Program-made: the position numbers and the translations under genes
The notes under the pieces: model-generated
The model's input: the letters and a program-made list of their open reading frames with translations, nothing else
Told to the model about the DNA's origin: nothing
Databases searched by the model: none
Origin: Holacanthus passer
Lineage: Eukaryota > Chordata > Actinopteri > Pomacanthidae
Reading direction: 5' to 3'
Assembly: GCA_025331565.1 (NCBI GenBank)
Contig: JAFREQ010000156.1
Span: 124,001-188,000 of the forward strand
DNA: 64,000 nucleotides
Part shown: piece after piece, positions 12,355 to 30,703 of the stretch
Numbering within the stretch: the first letter of the stretch is position 1
Layout of the letters: each line of letters begins with the position of its first letter

Positions 12355-12420
12355 CTCCGGTTGTCACGTCTGGCAGCGGCACTTCCGCAGTTTGTTCTTC
12401 GGTGGTGAAGGGAGCAGGTC
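12355..12420 (-). other. atad1: Probable noncoding exon 1 and promoter of atad1
   Basis: On the minus strand GTGACAACCGGAG is followed by a strong donor GTAAGAAC at 12354-12347. The surrounding 12.05-12.42 kb is richer in CpG than its neighbours. The coding part of atad1 starts in the next exon (11372). The upper end is not defined, because no start-site signal is decisive. It faces pten, about 2.9 kb away. Confidence 0.5.
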
Positions 12421-12939
12421 GCAGGTTGTCTTCTTCTACGTTTTTTTTTTTAATTATTAATGCAACCAACTTCAGGCTCACTACCGCCACCTGCAGTTCT
12501 GAGTGGAGACCAGAATGTTTCTTATCCTGAAATCTGCCCAAAAAACTGCTTATTAATTTAACAAGTTTATTCAGAGAAACAACTTATGAGCACAAACATA
12601 AACCAGGAAGATGTCTTCTCAATAAAAACATCAAAAGAGAACACAAATCAAACGTTTTAATATTCTTCTTATCACATAAAGAGGAAACTATTAATGTACA
12701 TCAATCAATGAGTAACAAGAAGAAAGGTTTTGTATTTACATATTTAGATTGGTGAAGTTTGCCAATATTATAATTAAATTAATGAAATTGCTTGTTTTGT
12801 TCTATTGAGCCCAAAAAGCACATTAAGTCCTCACTGCCTGTAGGCACAGGCCCTATCTAACTTGAACTTTGTTTTATGGCTCTTATCCAGGTTGTTCTCT
12901 CCTGACTAGATCCTTGCTTGTGTTGTATTTGCTCTCAGA

Positions 12940-13000
12940 TGTACGACTCTTTGGATAAAAATGTCTGCTAAATAATATTGTAGAATTGTAGAATTATAAG
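12940..13000 (+). repeat. SINE 3' fragment (teleost core tail)
   Basis: GTACGACTCTTTGGATAAAA followed by atgtctgctaaat and tgtagaattgtagaa matches the 3' half of the fuller SINE copies at 20190 and 34843. The tRNA-like head is absent. Confidence 0.6.
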
Positions 13001-13007
13001 TCTAAAA

Positions 13008-13052
13008 TAAGATAAGATAAACCTTTATTCGTCCCACAGTGGGGAAATTCAC
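13008..13052 (-). repeat. Non-LTR-type 3' tail
   Basis: 'AAGATAAACCTTTATTCGTC' and 'CCACAGTGGGGAAATT' form the reverse complement of the tails at 34556, 48286 and 63724. Likely the 3' end of a heavily truncated retroelement. Confidence 0.65.
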
Positions 13053-14514
13053 AATGATATCTGTCCCTAAAGATTCTGCATGAGGAAATTTCAGATAAAG
13101 TGGGAAACATTTCTTATCATGTTTTAAATTTGAATTCAATACAGGTTAAGAATGATGAAGTAGTTCAAGATGTTACTATTGATGTGCTTTAATGATCAAA
13201 ATGTTAGTCACATCAAAGTATATAGTTCAACATTTAATATCATTTCTATGTCTGTGTAACAACATCATCTCTATAAAAACATGACTGGTGAATATTATAT
13301 GCTCTGTGAACCCACCCCGTCCAATAATAAAGTCCAATAATGTACATGGAGTTTTGTTTTTGTTTTTTACTTTCTTCCTTTCTTTGTATGGATCAGCTGT
13401 CCATATTTATCCAGCAGGTGGCGCTGTAACATAGCGATTACTCCTCTGAACTGAAGATTTAGTTCAGAGTCTCTTTGGCTCCGCAGCGGTTAAACACATA
13501 TATATATACAATAAAATCATAAAACTTATGTGAACTGTGAAACACCGAATGATGTAAAGTGTTGCTGCAGTCGGAGGTTTATTATGTTTTTATTAGGTTT
13601 TATTACATAATGTCAATGGGACTCTGCTGGTTGCCAGTTGTGAATTATTCCCACTGATGTTGTTGTTGTGATGGTTTTAAATGGGAGGATAACATGGCAG
13701 AACCTGGCACCCTACTAACGGCTAGCTGCTAACAAATATCATCGTCAATTTACACGGAGTGACGCAATATTAGGAAATGACAGGTTTTACAAAATAAATG
13801 TTCATGAGCTAAAGTGTATGACAAACTGTACTTTTAAATTGTTGTCAAGATTTTTGTCATTTTGAAGTAAATTAACACATGAAAATACCAGCACAGCAGT
13901 AAATAATCAGATAAAACTGACAACAATAAAATACATACAAATGAATATCATATTATAATATATACATAATTGTTCAATTATAAAGGAAAATAATACATTC
14001 AAACAATACATTGAAATTTAATGAAAAATAAATAAAGGTAAATGCAGAATCCATCTTACCTCGATCCGCAACGACTAAAGTCTCTACATGTTTCCGCCAC
14101 ACAATAAAAACCTGCTCAGGAAATATGTCAGTTTCAATTTCTTTGGCTTAAAAGCTGTCAACTTTTAGATAGTAAATATATATTCTAAAAATATTAGTCT
14201 AAAACTGTTGGGAACAGCATTTTCAATATCCATGTTTTATTATTTCTTTTTATTGCCTTCCCTTGACCTCGCATTCTGTTGTGCAGAGGTCCAGTGGGTC
14301 CAGGGTTCAATGGATCAGAGAGTTCCTGCGTGACTGACCTCACAGAGTCACTGTTGACAGTCAGATGAGTCTGTTGAACACAGGAGCACCACAGGCCACC
14401 ACTGGTTTTCTCTGTTTACACAATAATCATGGTTAATTTTGATTTGACTCTGGTCTCAACTGCAGAGGGGAGATACTGAGACAGAGGCGATCTATATTTA
14501 GATAGATCAAAAGA

Positions 14515-14556
14515 TGTACTTTATTTGTCCCAAACTGGGAAATTCCTGAAATTTGA
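14515..14556 (-). repeat. Non-LTR-type 3' tail, variant
   Basis: GATGTACTTTATTTGTCCCA followed by aactgggaaattc, with flanking GATAGATC units. The same variant lies in the other orientation at 37561-37607. Confidence 0.6.
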
Positions 14557-15269
14557 ATAATTTTAATCATCTATGTATATTTACTTTATTTACCGCTAAA
14601 CAAGCTCTAAATGTCAGTAAGACAGAACATGTATGTTTTTATGTCATCTTTTACAGTGAAACCGAAAGCAAATGTTCACATTGGGGATAATAAAGTTTTC
14701 ATAAATTTCTTAATGGGACAGATGTTGTATTTCAGTGTTTTGCTACTAAAACTGGTGCTTTTGCTTAATTGTATGTCCCAATGCTTTATTCACGTCAAAT
14801 AAAATAATAATGAACTGAGTACTTGACAGGAAAAAGCAATAGTTATTAGTTATTTATGACAGATTTTGTCTCAAATATCTTTTTATCAACACAAAATTTC
14901 AAATGTCAAATTAATTAAAAAAAACAGTAAAAGAAAAAAGTAAAAATTCAAAAAGCACATTAGAAACGGCAGTTTGACTGGATGACTAGATGAACTAGAC
15001 TAGATTTTTATTATTATTATGGTATATTCTGGTTAAAATCTTTTCTTTCTGTTAAATCATTGTATCACTTTTTTGGTCATTTCTTTATCTTTTTATATTC
15101 TGTTGCATCAATCACAATCAATTCTTATTTTATACACACTCTATCATTTCAATACTCATATTTATAATTCGTATTTCACTCGTTTTATTCTTATTCTTTA
15201 TTATTAACTAGTTCCTCTGATCACAGTTTGTCAGTAACGTCAGTGGCTCTGGACCTTTATTTTGAAGGC

Positions 15270-15851
15270 CTCTCTAACGCGTCTCTCTTCCTCCGCTCAG
15301 AGCCTTTTTCTCTCCCCTCATCTGCGTCCAGTCGCGGCGGCTCTGCGGCACAACGAGGCCGGGAAGAGTCCAGCTGAATCCGCCCGACGTCTGGAGAGCT
15401 GGAACTTCACCACAGATATAAAGGCGGATGGTTTTGTCTCCAGGCGGGGGACCTGGAAACCCGGGCCCGCAGCGGGAGCAGGGAGGAGGCCCCGACGCCC
15501 CCTTGTTCTGACCCAGAAAACAGCAGCGTCGGCCGGGCTGCTTGTCAGCTAGAAGGCCGGCGAGCCGCTGGCCGCCCCGGAGCTTGTAGGGAGGAACCGA
15601 GCAGGACGGTTCCCGGGGCTGTTTCCACCCACCAGGACCCGTTTGTGTTCTTATCATCCGGCAGCAGTAACACTGTAATCGGCCGCCTTCTGTAAATCGG
15701 GGGCTGGCGGCTCGTTAGCTCTGGGCTAGCCGTCCCAGTTAGCTTCTGTCCACGGCAGCCAGACGGCGGAGGCTCCGCAGCGGGACGGAGGAGCTCAGGC
15801 GGCCTCTCGGTGCTTCTCGTCGCTTCACGGAGCTCACCGGACACACCGACA
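15270..15851 (+). promoter_or_regulatory. pten: GC/CpG-rich promoter and 5' leader of pten
   Basis: A sharp change from AT-rich to GC- and CpG-rich DNA runs straight into the pten ATG. The leader has no upstream AUG in frame with the CDS. The CDS frame stays open upstream to a TAA at 15693-15695 (52 codons), with a GTG at 15810 but no CTG in frame. Antisense open frames here (15274-15657, 15545-15889) are by-products of GC richness. The transcription start is not determinable. Confidence 0.65.
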
Positions 15852-22477
<6,626 letters not shown>

Positions 22478-22479
<2 letters not shown>

Positions 22480-22645
22480 CACACACACACACACACTCAC
22501 TCTCTCTCTCACACACACTCACACACACAGACACACACACATAAATACATGTATGTGTGTGTGTATATGTGTGAGTATATATCGTATATATATATAATAT
22601 ATAATATATACACACGCACACAGTATGTATGTATGTATACACACT
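22478..22645. repeat. CA/TG/TA microsatellite directly after the pten stop
   Basis: CA units begin at the stop codon itself (TGACACACAC). A CA-rich half is followed by TG, TA and again CA blocks. The CA and TG blocks can pair within one transcript. Confidence 0.9.
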
Positions 22646-25043
22646 CATGAACCCCCAAACCAAGACTAGCGTGTGGTTCACTAATGGGGGAATATAGTCG
22701 ACGGACCAGAACTGATCTGTGGGACTCTGAAATCAAAGAGCTCAGATCAGTATTTAAGCCCCCCCTCCCCTCCAGTCTCCTGCTTGATGCACAGCTGGAC
22801 AATCACATGACTTGGCGGGTGGAGGTGAGGAGGGCGGGGATAAACGTGTGAGCGAGGCCAGGACGGGCAGACGGACGGCGAATGGACAATAAGACAGATG
22901 AATGGACAGACAGGAGATTTAAAAAAATACAGGAGTAAAACTTGAATATAAACAAACTGAAAGACAAGTAGACTTCTTTAGTGACTACACCAAGATGTTT
23001 GTTGGATAATTCCCCACAATCCCCATGTGTCCCTTCTTCCTTCATGACCAGTTTTAGGAAACTTTATGCAGACTAATCTTAATGTTTCTCTATCTCTTCC
23101 CTTTTCAATCTTCAGTTTTGTCAAGCTGTTTTGGAGACTTAACTCTTCTCTCTGTGTGCTCAAGTCCACATTTTCAGCCAAAATTTACAAATGTTTGTAG
23201 GTAGAACTCATTTGAGACTTCTCAGTCTTGTCTAGGGTGGACCCATGTGGATTTTTGAAGACCTGCCTGATGATGGCATCTTGAAATTTTAGAAAAATTA
23301 AATGTATACTTATTTATTGATGTAAATTTTTGACCCTGTCAAGTTCATCAGGCAAGGAAACTGAATTTGGGTCATTGAGAGAACCTAAAAGTAATTTTCA
23401 CACTGAGATCAAAACTTGATGTGATCACTGGACTACAGAGGTACATGGGATTTTATTTATTTCACCCAGGTTGTTTTAAAACTAGTAGACTGGTTTAATT
23501 GGTTTTCTTGATTATTTTATGTTCCCGTACATTAAAACAAAAGCCTGGTCTTCAGAAATCGCCCTAACAATGAAAAGAGCAGAGCTGACTGGATCAGGCT
23601 GAGCCAGTTTGGATCAATATCACTTTTGGAAAAGTCAGTCTGAGTCAGTTTGGACTAGTTTAAACCAGTTTGGACCAGCCAGTCTGAGTCAGTTTGGACG
23701 AGTCTTAGTTAGTAGTCTAACTCTGAAATACAAATGAATTATGGTATCGTTTGGTCTCAGAAATCTCTTTGTGTTCTTGACATTGGAAACTCCTGTCCTA
23801 AACTCCTAAAGCCTTTTCCCAGTCTTGAACCATGTTTGGACCAAGCTGGACCAGTCTCATTGCTGGTCTTTACCAAATGTGGAACGGTTTTAGCTAGTCT
23901 GGACTGGCTTGGAAACGATGCAGCACACAGAGAGAAGTGTCAGCCTGTTGTTTGAATGTGTCAATGGAGAAGAGACACTTAGATTATTCACAATCTGCTG
24001 CAATTCTGTCAATCGTCTACTGTTGAAAACACACATACAGTACAAACCTACTGTGAACAAATGCTTTTACTACTTTTCTGTCGGTCTCTGCCTGTCTGTC
24101 TCCCTGTCAGTTTTGCACAGAAGGATTCTCTTCAGCCCTTCAGTTAGCTCGTACAGTTACAGAAAACGTATTTTTGTTATACTCTGACTTATATCCAACA
24201 TTAAGCTAAACGACAAACAAGCTACACATAGTATAACCATTCCTTCAGCCAGATCTATACACCTATGTAGGCTAAGACACCCTGACATATACTAAAGCAG
24301 AAATCTACGACTCCAGAGTGCTTGGTTTTGATGTGCCTGGGATACCGGGTGGGTGTGCTTTGCACCGTATAAAGGACACTTCACTGAATATTGATGGCTT
24401 TGTACATATTTCCAGGCAAACTCAGTCCATCCAAGAAAGCCTGCTTGGCTGTTGTGCTGTTTTCTGTTGAAAGAGTCCTTTTATAAAGCTGCCATTTGTG
24501 AGGTTTTAGCTCAGAGCTTCTCAACCTTGAGGTCAGGAACCGATGTGGATTTGTGGTAGATATCTAAGACGGATTGAGTGATGTTTGCGTGATAGATTTT
24601 TAGTAAAAATATAACGTAAAGATCGCTGTCCAGTCCATTTGGAGCTTCGTCTGTGCTCCTGAAGACTCATGAGTATTTTGTGATCACCCATAAGAAGATG
24701 TTGAGAAACCCTGTTCTACCAATGTGTCAGAAATTTGTTTGAGCATGTTCCTAAATCAGCACCACAGCTGCTGACCAAACAACTTCCAGCAGGTTTTTGT
24801 CACCACAGTTGATCTGGAGAGTTATGAGGTTCAGTCTCTGTTTGTCTTTTGGTTTCTGACATTTCAAAAAGGGTGATGCTCTATAACTATTACTCTGTCC
24901 ATAGAATTTTAATCATTTTAGTCACTACTACTTCTTGGAGACATTTAAGCACTTAAATTCATGCAAACTGTACCTTTAGATCACATTAGCATTGCAGCAG
25001 GTTCAAGACAGTTCCACTGGATTTTACAGAAGCAGATGGACCT

Positions 25044-25485
25044 TAGGAATGCTCCGATTTTTAGATTGTAGGTTTAATTAGAGCATGTCAATTGAGCAAG
25101 CCAATCCAAAACTGATCACTTCGGGCTCTAACTGAATGTTGGGGCTTGCCTTTTCATGCAATGAGTTAAAAGAGAATTTAAAACATTTTTCTAAATGTAG
25201 ACTTTTGGATGATTATTGTGTGAATGTACTTTCTTAGGTCCACACAGTAAGTTACCTCTGCTCGGCCTGTGTACGACTGCAGAAATACCACACTCTGACT
25301 TAAAATGACCGGGCTGTGAACCATTTCATGCTGTGCAGTCGGGCAGTAAAAGCCCTGTTTGAAGGGTTTTTTTTTTTTGCATCACTTAAGTTACAATCAA
25401 GATTTCTAATCAGTGAATCTGAAGACATTGAAGGCGTTTGATTTGAATAGCAGCCACTTTGCTCTGATTGATTGGAGCATCCCTA
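25044..25485. mobile_element. hAT-like non-autonomous element
   Basis: The left end TAGGAATGCTCCGAT and the right end GATTGGAGCATCCCTA are imperfect inverted repeats of the 'TAGGGATGCxCC' type common at hAT termini. About 440 bp, no coding capacity. No clean 8-bp target duplication is visible. Confidence 0.55.
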
Positions 25486-28400
25486 ATGATCATCTAAAGG
25501 AACATCTGCCTCCAGACTGGGTGTGGGTAGAAGTTTTAGTCCTGATGTCTGAGTTCCGTCCTAACATTTGGTGCTACTACTGATCATTGGCTCTGCGTTG
25601 GTCCTATAGTTGTTGATTGTTCATCATGGGCGTGGTATTGAGACTCTGGATTGGGTCTTGTAGATCCTGTCGTAAACCCTGTAGCCCTTGTCAAGAGCCT
25701 GATCACACAGGATGTTCTCCGGAGGCTTGATAACACAAAATCCTCAGTGCTGCTGAGAAGCTGCAGGGGCAGAAGCACTCATACTGTCGTTCTAAGAGCC
25801 AGGCATCATACAATTAAAATCCATCCTCACATCAGAACAGTGCCCAAACTTAAACAGTAAAGGACACACAGTGAGACACTGAAAGGCCAAGATGATAATA
25901 TCAAGCATGTTAATGATCATGATGCCCCAGATGCTTCAAAGAACAGCGATGGCCCTAACAGAATCTCCTTTGGGACTCGTCTGGGACTCATCCCAACGTC
26001 CAGACGGCTCATGTCCATTCTTAGTCTTGACACTCCAAGCTTGAAGCTGTTTAGAGCTTCTCTTGGTGAAGGTGAAACAGATTGAACAGGAACAACAATC
26101 ATAAACTATTACTTCAATGTCCTTCTTTATCACAGAGCTAACAGAGAGGCTTCAGTTTTTATCTGATTGGATAGCAGAGAAATTGCTACAAAATTCCCTT
26201 GGTTGGAAAAACAGTCTAGGCGAGGCAGGTGGGATTAAAATTGGCAATGCCATCTTCCTCTGCCAGAGAACCAGCAAAATGTCCACAAAAATAACAACAA
26301 AAATAGAAGTGATGTTTCCGCCTGTACAGGTTGTTGTACAATGACATTCAGATTGTAAACACCTGCATCACAACAATAGGACTCAAAACTGCTTGAAGTC
26401 ATTGGGTAAGGTAGAAAAAGGTACCTGCCGTTGATAAAATTGCATCCTGTGTGATCACATCTTGAGGTGTAGCACTTAGGCTCAATGGAAGCCTCTTGTA
26501 GCCTTGTGCTAACAGCTAACCAGTGTTTTTGAACAACCATCGTTGGGCCTACAGTTCACATTGTTCGGTTTCAGGTGCTAAGCTAGCCAGGGCTGATGCC
26601 GAGCCTGTTGTCCATCTGTGGTGCTCTCTACCAGCCACGAGCATTTGTCCAGTCTTGATCTGTGACATCAAGCAGCTCTGTCATCAGTGTGGCGAGTCTG
26701 TTTGTGTAGCCGCAACAACAACAACACGCTTCCTGTCTCGAGTCCTGTTAGGTGCTGTCAGACCTAGCCTCACTTCCTGTCGTCAACCCGTTCAGATGTG
26801 ACTGGTGTGTAGACTCATTCAGTGGAGGGGCTTAAAACTTGTTCACCCAGAAAACACAACTACATTCTGCTAACTGGTGTGGACTCCATAAACACAACCA
26901 GCAAACCCAGATTAAATTTTCCACAGTATCACAAATATTTATAGGGGCAATAATGGTCAAGGCTTTTTAATAAAGCCACAATTTTACATTTTCTTTCAGG
27001 ATGCTGCTGGAGATGCACTCACTTGCTGCTCTAAAATGTCTGGGTAGATTTTAAAGCAGCTGATTAAAAGGCTGGTTCGGTGGTGTTGTCAGTAACATTG
27101 ATGATGCTCAAACCACCAAAATCTCAGTCAATCAAACGAGCTGATTGGTTGATACATCTTTCTATTGGAAGAAAATACATTTGTCCAAGTGTAGAAAAAC
27201 AAAACCACCCTAGTTTGTTCATGATGTTTGAGCCTTATACCTCAGTATGGAACGTTGAGTTTTAGCACCTCCTGTTGAACGCTGAGCTGCACATACTGTT
27301 CCTGTTTGCACTGAACGGGTTTCAGGTATTTTGAGGCCAGGCAGGTGCTGTCCATGTCTCTGACTGTTTCGGGTGCTCGATATCTTTTTCTTTTGACCAT
27401 TTTATACTTATTGATTGCAGGCAACTTGTCCTAGTTCACCTGTGTAAAGTCCATCTTGGAGATTTGGACAGAAATTTTCATTTGTAAGTCAACAAAACCA
27501 GCGTTGATTCACAAAGAGGATTTTCTCAGCTCAAATTTTTTACAATTTGGCATCAGACATTTGCTGTATGCAAAACTATATGTTTTTAAACAAACTAAAT
27601 CAAATGTTCAGGGTTCCTGCACTGATCCAGAAAGTCAGAGAGAAAACAGAAGAGGAAGTGACCAAAAATTTGAGAAGGATATCAGCTTATGGACCTCGGC
27701 ACAGAAAACTGAAGGCTACAGAAAGTGTCAGTATATGGAAACCTGAACTGTAACATTTAGATGTCTTTGAGTTCAATGTTTTAGATCAGGTGGCTGTTCA
27801 CAGTGCAATCAGTCATTTGTCCATAGAAGTTAATCACTTATACATTTGAATCTGGAATCAGTAAAGGAACCTTGAACTGGATTCTGGCGTTTTATGCCTC
27901 ACAAGTTCCACTTTGAGTGAACTTTTAACCTTAAACAATCACAATTACAGTTTTACACAGAAGCGTAAACTCAAACTGTAATTCCTTCAGCGAGAAAGCT
28001 TTGTTTTGTTTTGTCTGTTTTTGCCAACCAGACGACGCTTCAACTTTTTCTGTTTACATTTCATCACCAAACCTGCCAAAATGAAGCTCAGACTCTGATG
28101 TTTTCTTTTGTTTTTTTGTTTGTTTGTTGGTTAGTTTGGAGTTGACAAGGTAAACATGGTCAATGTTCATTTTCTTTCTTCCTTTTGCCTTAGGGTGCGG
28201 TCACATTAGTCCTCCGTTCAACAGAACTGCCTCACTCTCAGACTCAAGTGTCATATTGTACAAAAACATCACTAGAAAAATGGAGTCTACATTTCAAAAC
28301 CCATTCAGTGTTTCTACTGGCTGATTGTGCAAATTCAAAGGTGGAAGTTAAAATTTTACCTGTCTGCTGGAGACGGCTGAAGATTGCTCGAAAACAGGAA

Positions 28401-29250
28401 GTTCATTCTGGAATTTGTTGTTTTGGCTTTTATTGAAGTGAATGAGAGATAGAGGAAGTTTCTCAGGACTGAGGCGTCATGTGACCGTACCTTTACTTGG
28501 AGCCCACAACAGTTTTCTGCTCCTCGACAATGTCTCTGCATGTCAGAGTCGTGTACACCAACCAGCTATGTTGCTTTCTGTAACAACTTTCCAAAAGAAC
28601 GAGTGCAGTTTAAGTGTAGGTTGCGTGACTGTTGGAAATCAGCATCAGGAAAAGATGAATGCCTGCACACTGACTCCAAACCACAGCATTTATTTAAACG
28701 GAGAACACTTCAATCCCAGTTGGATCTCTGTGGACATGTTTCAAAGTCATCAGCACTCTTGCAGATGACAGGTGTGGTTAAACATCAAACCTGTCCGTAA
28801 ACATTTCAAATGATCAACAAGCCCCGCCCTCTTTAATTACTGCTGCTAAAGTGTCGATTTTTCCATTCTCACACTGAGAAGCAGGAACAGATTTACCATC
28901 AGAATTCACAGGAAACCACTAAACTTTGATGGATTCAGTTTTTGTACACGGCTCTGATCCTCCAGTGTAATTTCACCTCCCGAAACTGATTTCGAGCAGA
29001 GTATTGTTGTGTTGTTCAGTTTCAAGTTTCAGCTCAGCGGTCCACGGTGTTTCTGTTCATGATGATGATTGTCATGTTTTTATTTGTCAGGTATTGATTT
29101 TATAATCAGTCAAACAGAAAAGTCACTATAACTACAGGCCTGTATCACCATGGATCAACATTTCATGTTAAAGTGACCCCTCCTCCTCCCCACAGTTCTT
29201 TTATTCTTTCCTTCCTTGTTTTATAATGAAATTAAAACACTGTAAAGGTG

Positions 29251-29256
29251 AATAAA
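29251..29256 (+). terminator. pten: Candidate poly(A) signal of pten
   Basis: AATAAA within GGTGAATAAACTATTTATAA; the last strong plus-strand signal before rnls begins on the opposite strand. Confidence 0.45.
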
Positions 29257-29435
29257 CTATTTATAAACATCTGCTGATTGTGATGCCGTTGGTATTATTT
29301 CAAAAACTACGACTCCCATGAGGCTCAAGGTTCAAACTTAATCTACCATGACAATTTTTCACTGCTCGAACTCCAGTCACACTTTTCCAAGTCATTTACA
29401 AATCAAATCTACGTCTGTCTGTCTTTCTATCTAAT

Positions 29436-29640
29436 CATTAGCTAATTAGCAGTGAACACAAAGTCCAGCTGAGGCTGATGTGAATGTCATTAGTTCTGCA
29501 GTTATTTGGTCATATTTGGCGCTAGATAAAAAGTCAGAAGATCACCAGCGTCTTTACAGTTCATCCTGAGGGGAGCATGAATGTCTGAACTACATTTCAT
29601 CACAATCCGTAGTTGTTGAGATATTTCAGTCTGGAACAAA
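29436..29640 (+). repeat. Interspersed repeat, 'GGCGCTAGATGAAAAGTCAG' family (copy 1)
   Basis: 'TTAGCTAATTAGCAGTGAAC', 'GGCGCTAGATAAAAAGTCAG' and 'CATCCTGAGGGGAGCATGAA' occur in the same order at 31491-31745 and 59173-59465. Non-coding teleost repeat lying between pten and rnls. Confidence 0.75.
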
Positions 29641-30703
29641 ACACTAAATGTATATTTTGAATTTTATTTACTGGACAGACAGAAGAGCCTCAGCTGAACT
29701 TTGGACAAAATATATTCAAACAACTTCATGAACAGTAATTTTCTGCTCTGTGTCCTGCAGAAACATTGTATGTACAAACATGAGGCTTTCATATTACTGT
29801 GTGTGAGATCTACCAGTGACTTGGCAAAAATGATAATCGCTTCCCCCACAATGCACTGCAGTGGCACTACTGAGCACGCTCCAAACGACTGGAGAACAGG
29901 CAAGGAAAAATTAGGTCACACACACACAGAAACACACTGAGCCTTGTGGGCACCAAACCATGACTAATTCTGTCTTATCTGCTTCTATAAAAAGATCAAA
30001 GTGTGAAGCAGCAGAGAACCACAAACCAGCAGCTTCTTCACTCCGTCTGTTTGACTTTTGTTCATCAGCATCAATCGGTCAGCTACAACCGCAATACATA
30101 AATACAGGAGTCAGTACATCTGTTTTAATGACATTCTCAGGTGAGTGAACAGCCGACAGGTGAGACTGACTGACCTCATGTTGCTGCATTAGTTCATAGA
30201 CGGTGAATTCATTGCTTCAGTTTGGCAGGTAAACAAAAATTGATTATTCTGACACTGTTTTTATTTAATCAAAATATACATTGCATTAGTTTGAGTTAAA
30301 CACAGTTCTCATATGATGGTCAAAGTACTGAACTCTGCCACATTAACCCTCAATTAAACGAGTTTTGATTTAATCCTCTGATTCAGTGACCTAATGGCAT
30401 TTAAGTGATTCCTACAGCAGGTTTAGACTCAAGCTCAGCTGCAGTTTAAAACCTCAAACATCTCAATTTTTTATGATTTGAAATAACTATTAAACTTCAA
30501 ATTTTAAAAAAAGGAATTTATGAATCCATTCAGAAATTACATTTATTAATTTAAAGACAAAACATTGAAATACAATCAATTACTGAAACATTACATGTGA
30601 ATGTAATTAATCACTTCATAAACTGTTTTAGTTAACTGGTGACAACTGATGACTGACCCACGAAAAGGTCAGATCCTTATAGTGGAGTCACTTCTCAGCG
30701 GCC

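Larger units (their letters stand above)
12421..15269. other. atad1-pten intergenic spacer
   Basis: AT-rich DNA between the two divergent promoters. It holds a SINE 3' fragment (12940-13000), two non-LTR-type tails (13008-13052 and 14515-14556) and no coding exon. The mammalian divergent gene KLLN, which shares the PTEN promoter, is not recognisable here. Confidence 0.6.
22480..29275 (+). other. pten: Probable long 3'UTR of pten
   Basis: About 6.8 kb without any recognisable exon follows the stop. The first convincing late poly(A) signal is AATAAA at 29251-29256, in a context rich in A and T. A very long 3'UTR is known for vertebrate PTEN. The extent is inferred: earlier poly(A) sites could be used. 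It includes the post-stop microsatellite and a hAT-like insertion (25044-25485). Confidence 0.5.

Noticed and set aside
25584..26801. Several 60-100-codon open frames in the pten 3' region
   Set aside because: Short, on both strands, no splice or domain support; consistent with untranslated DNA.
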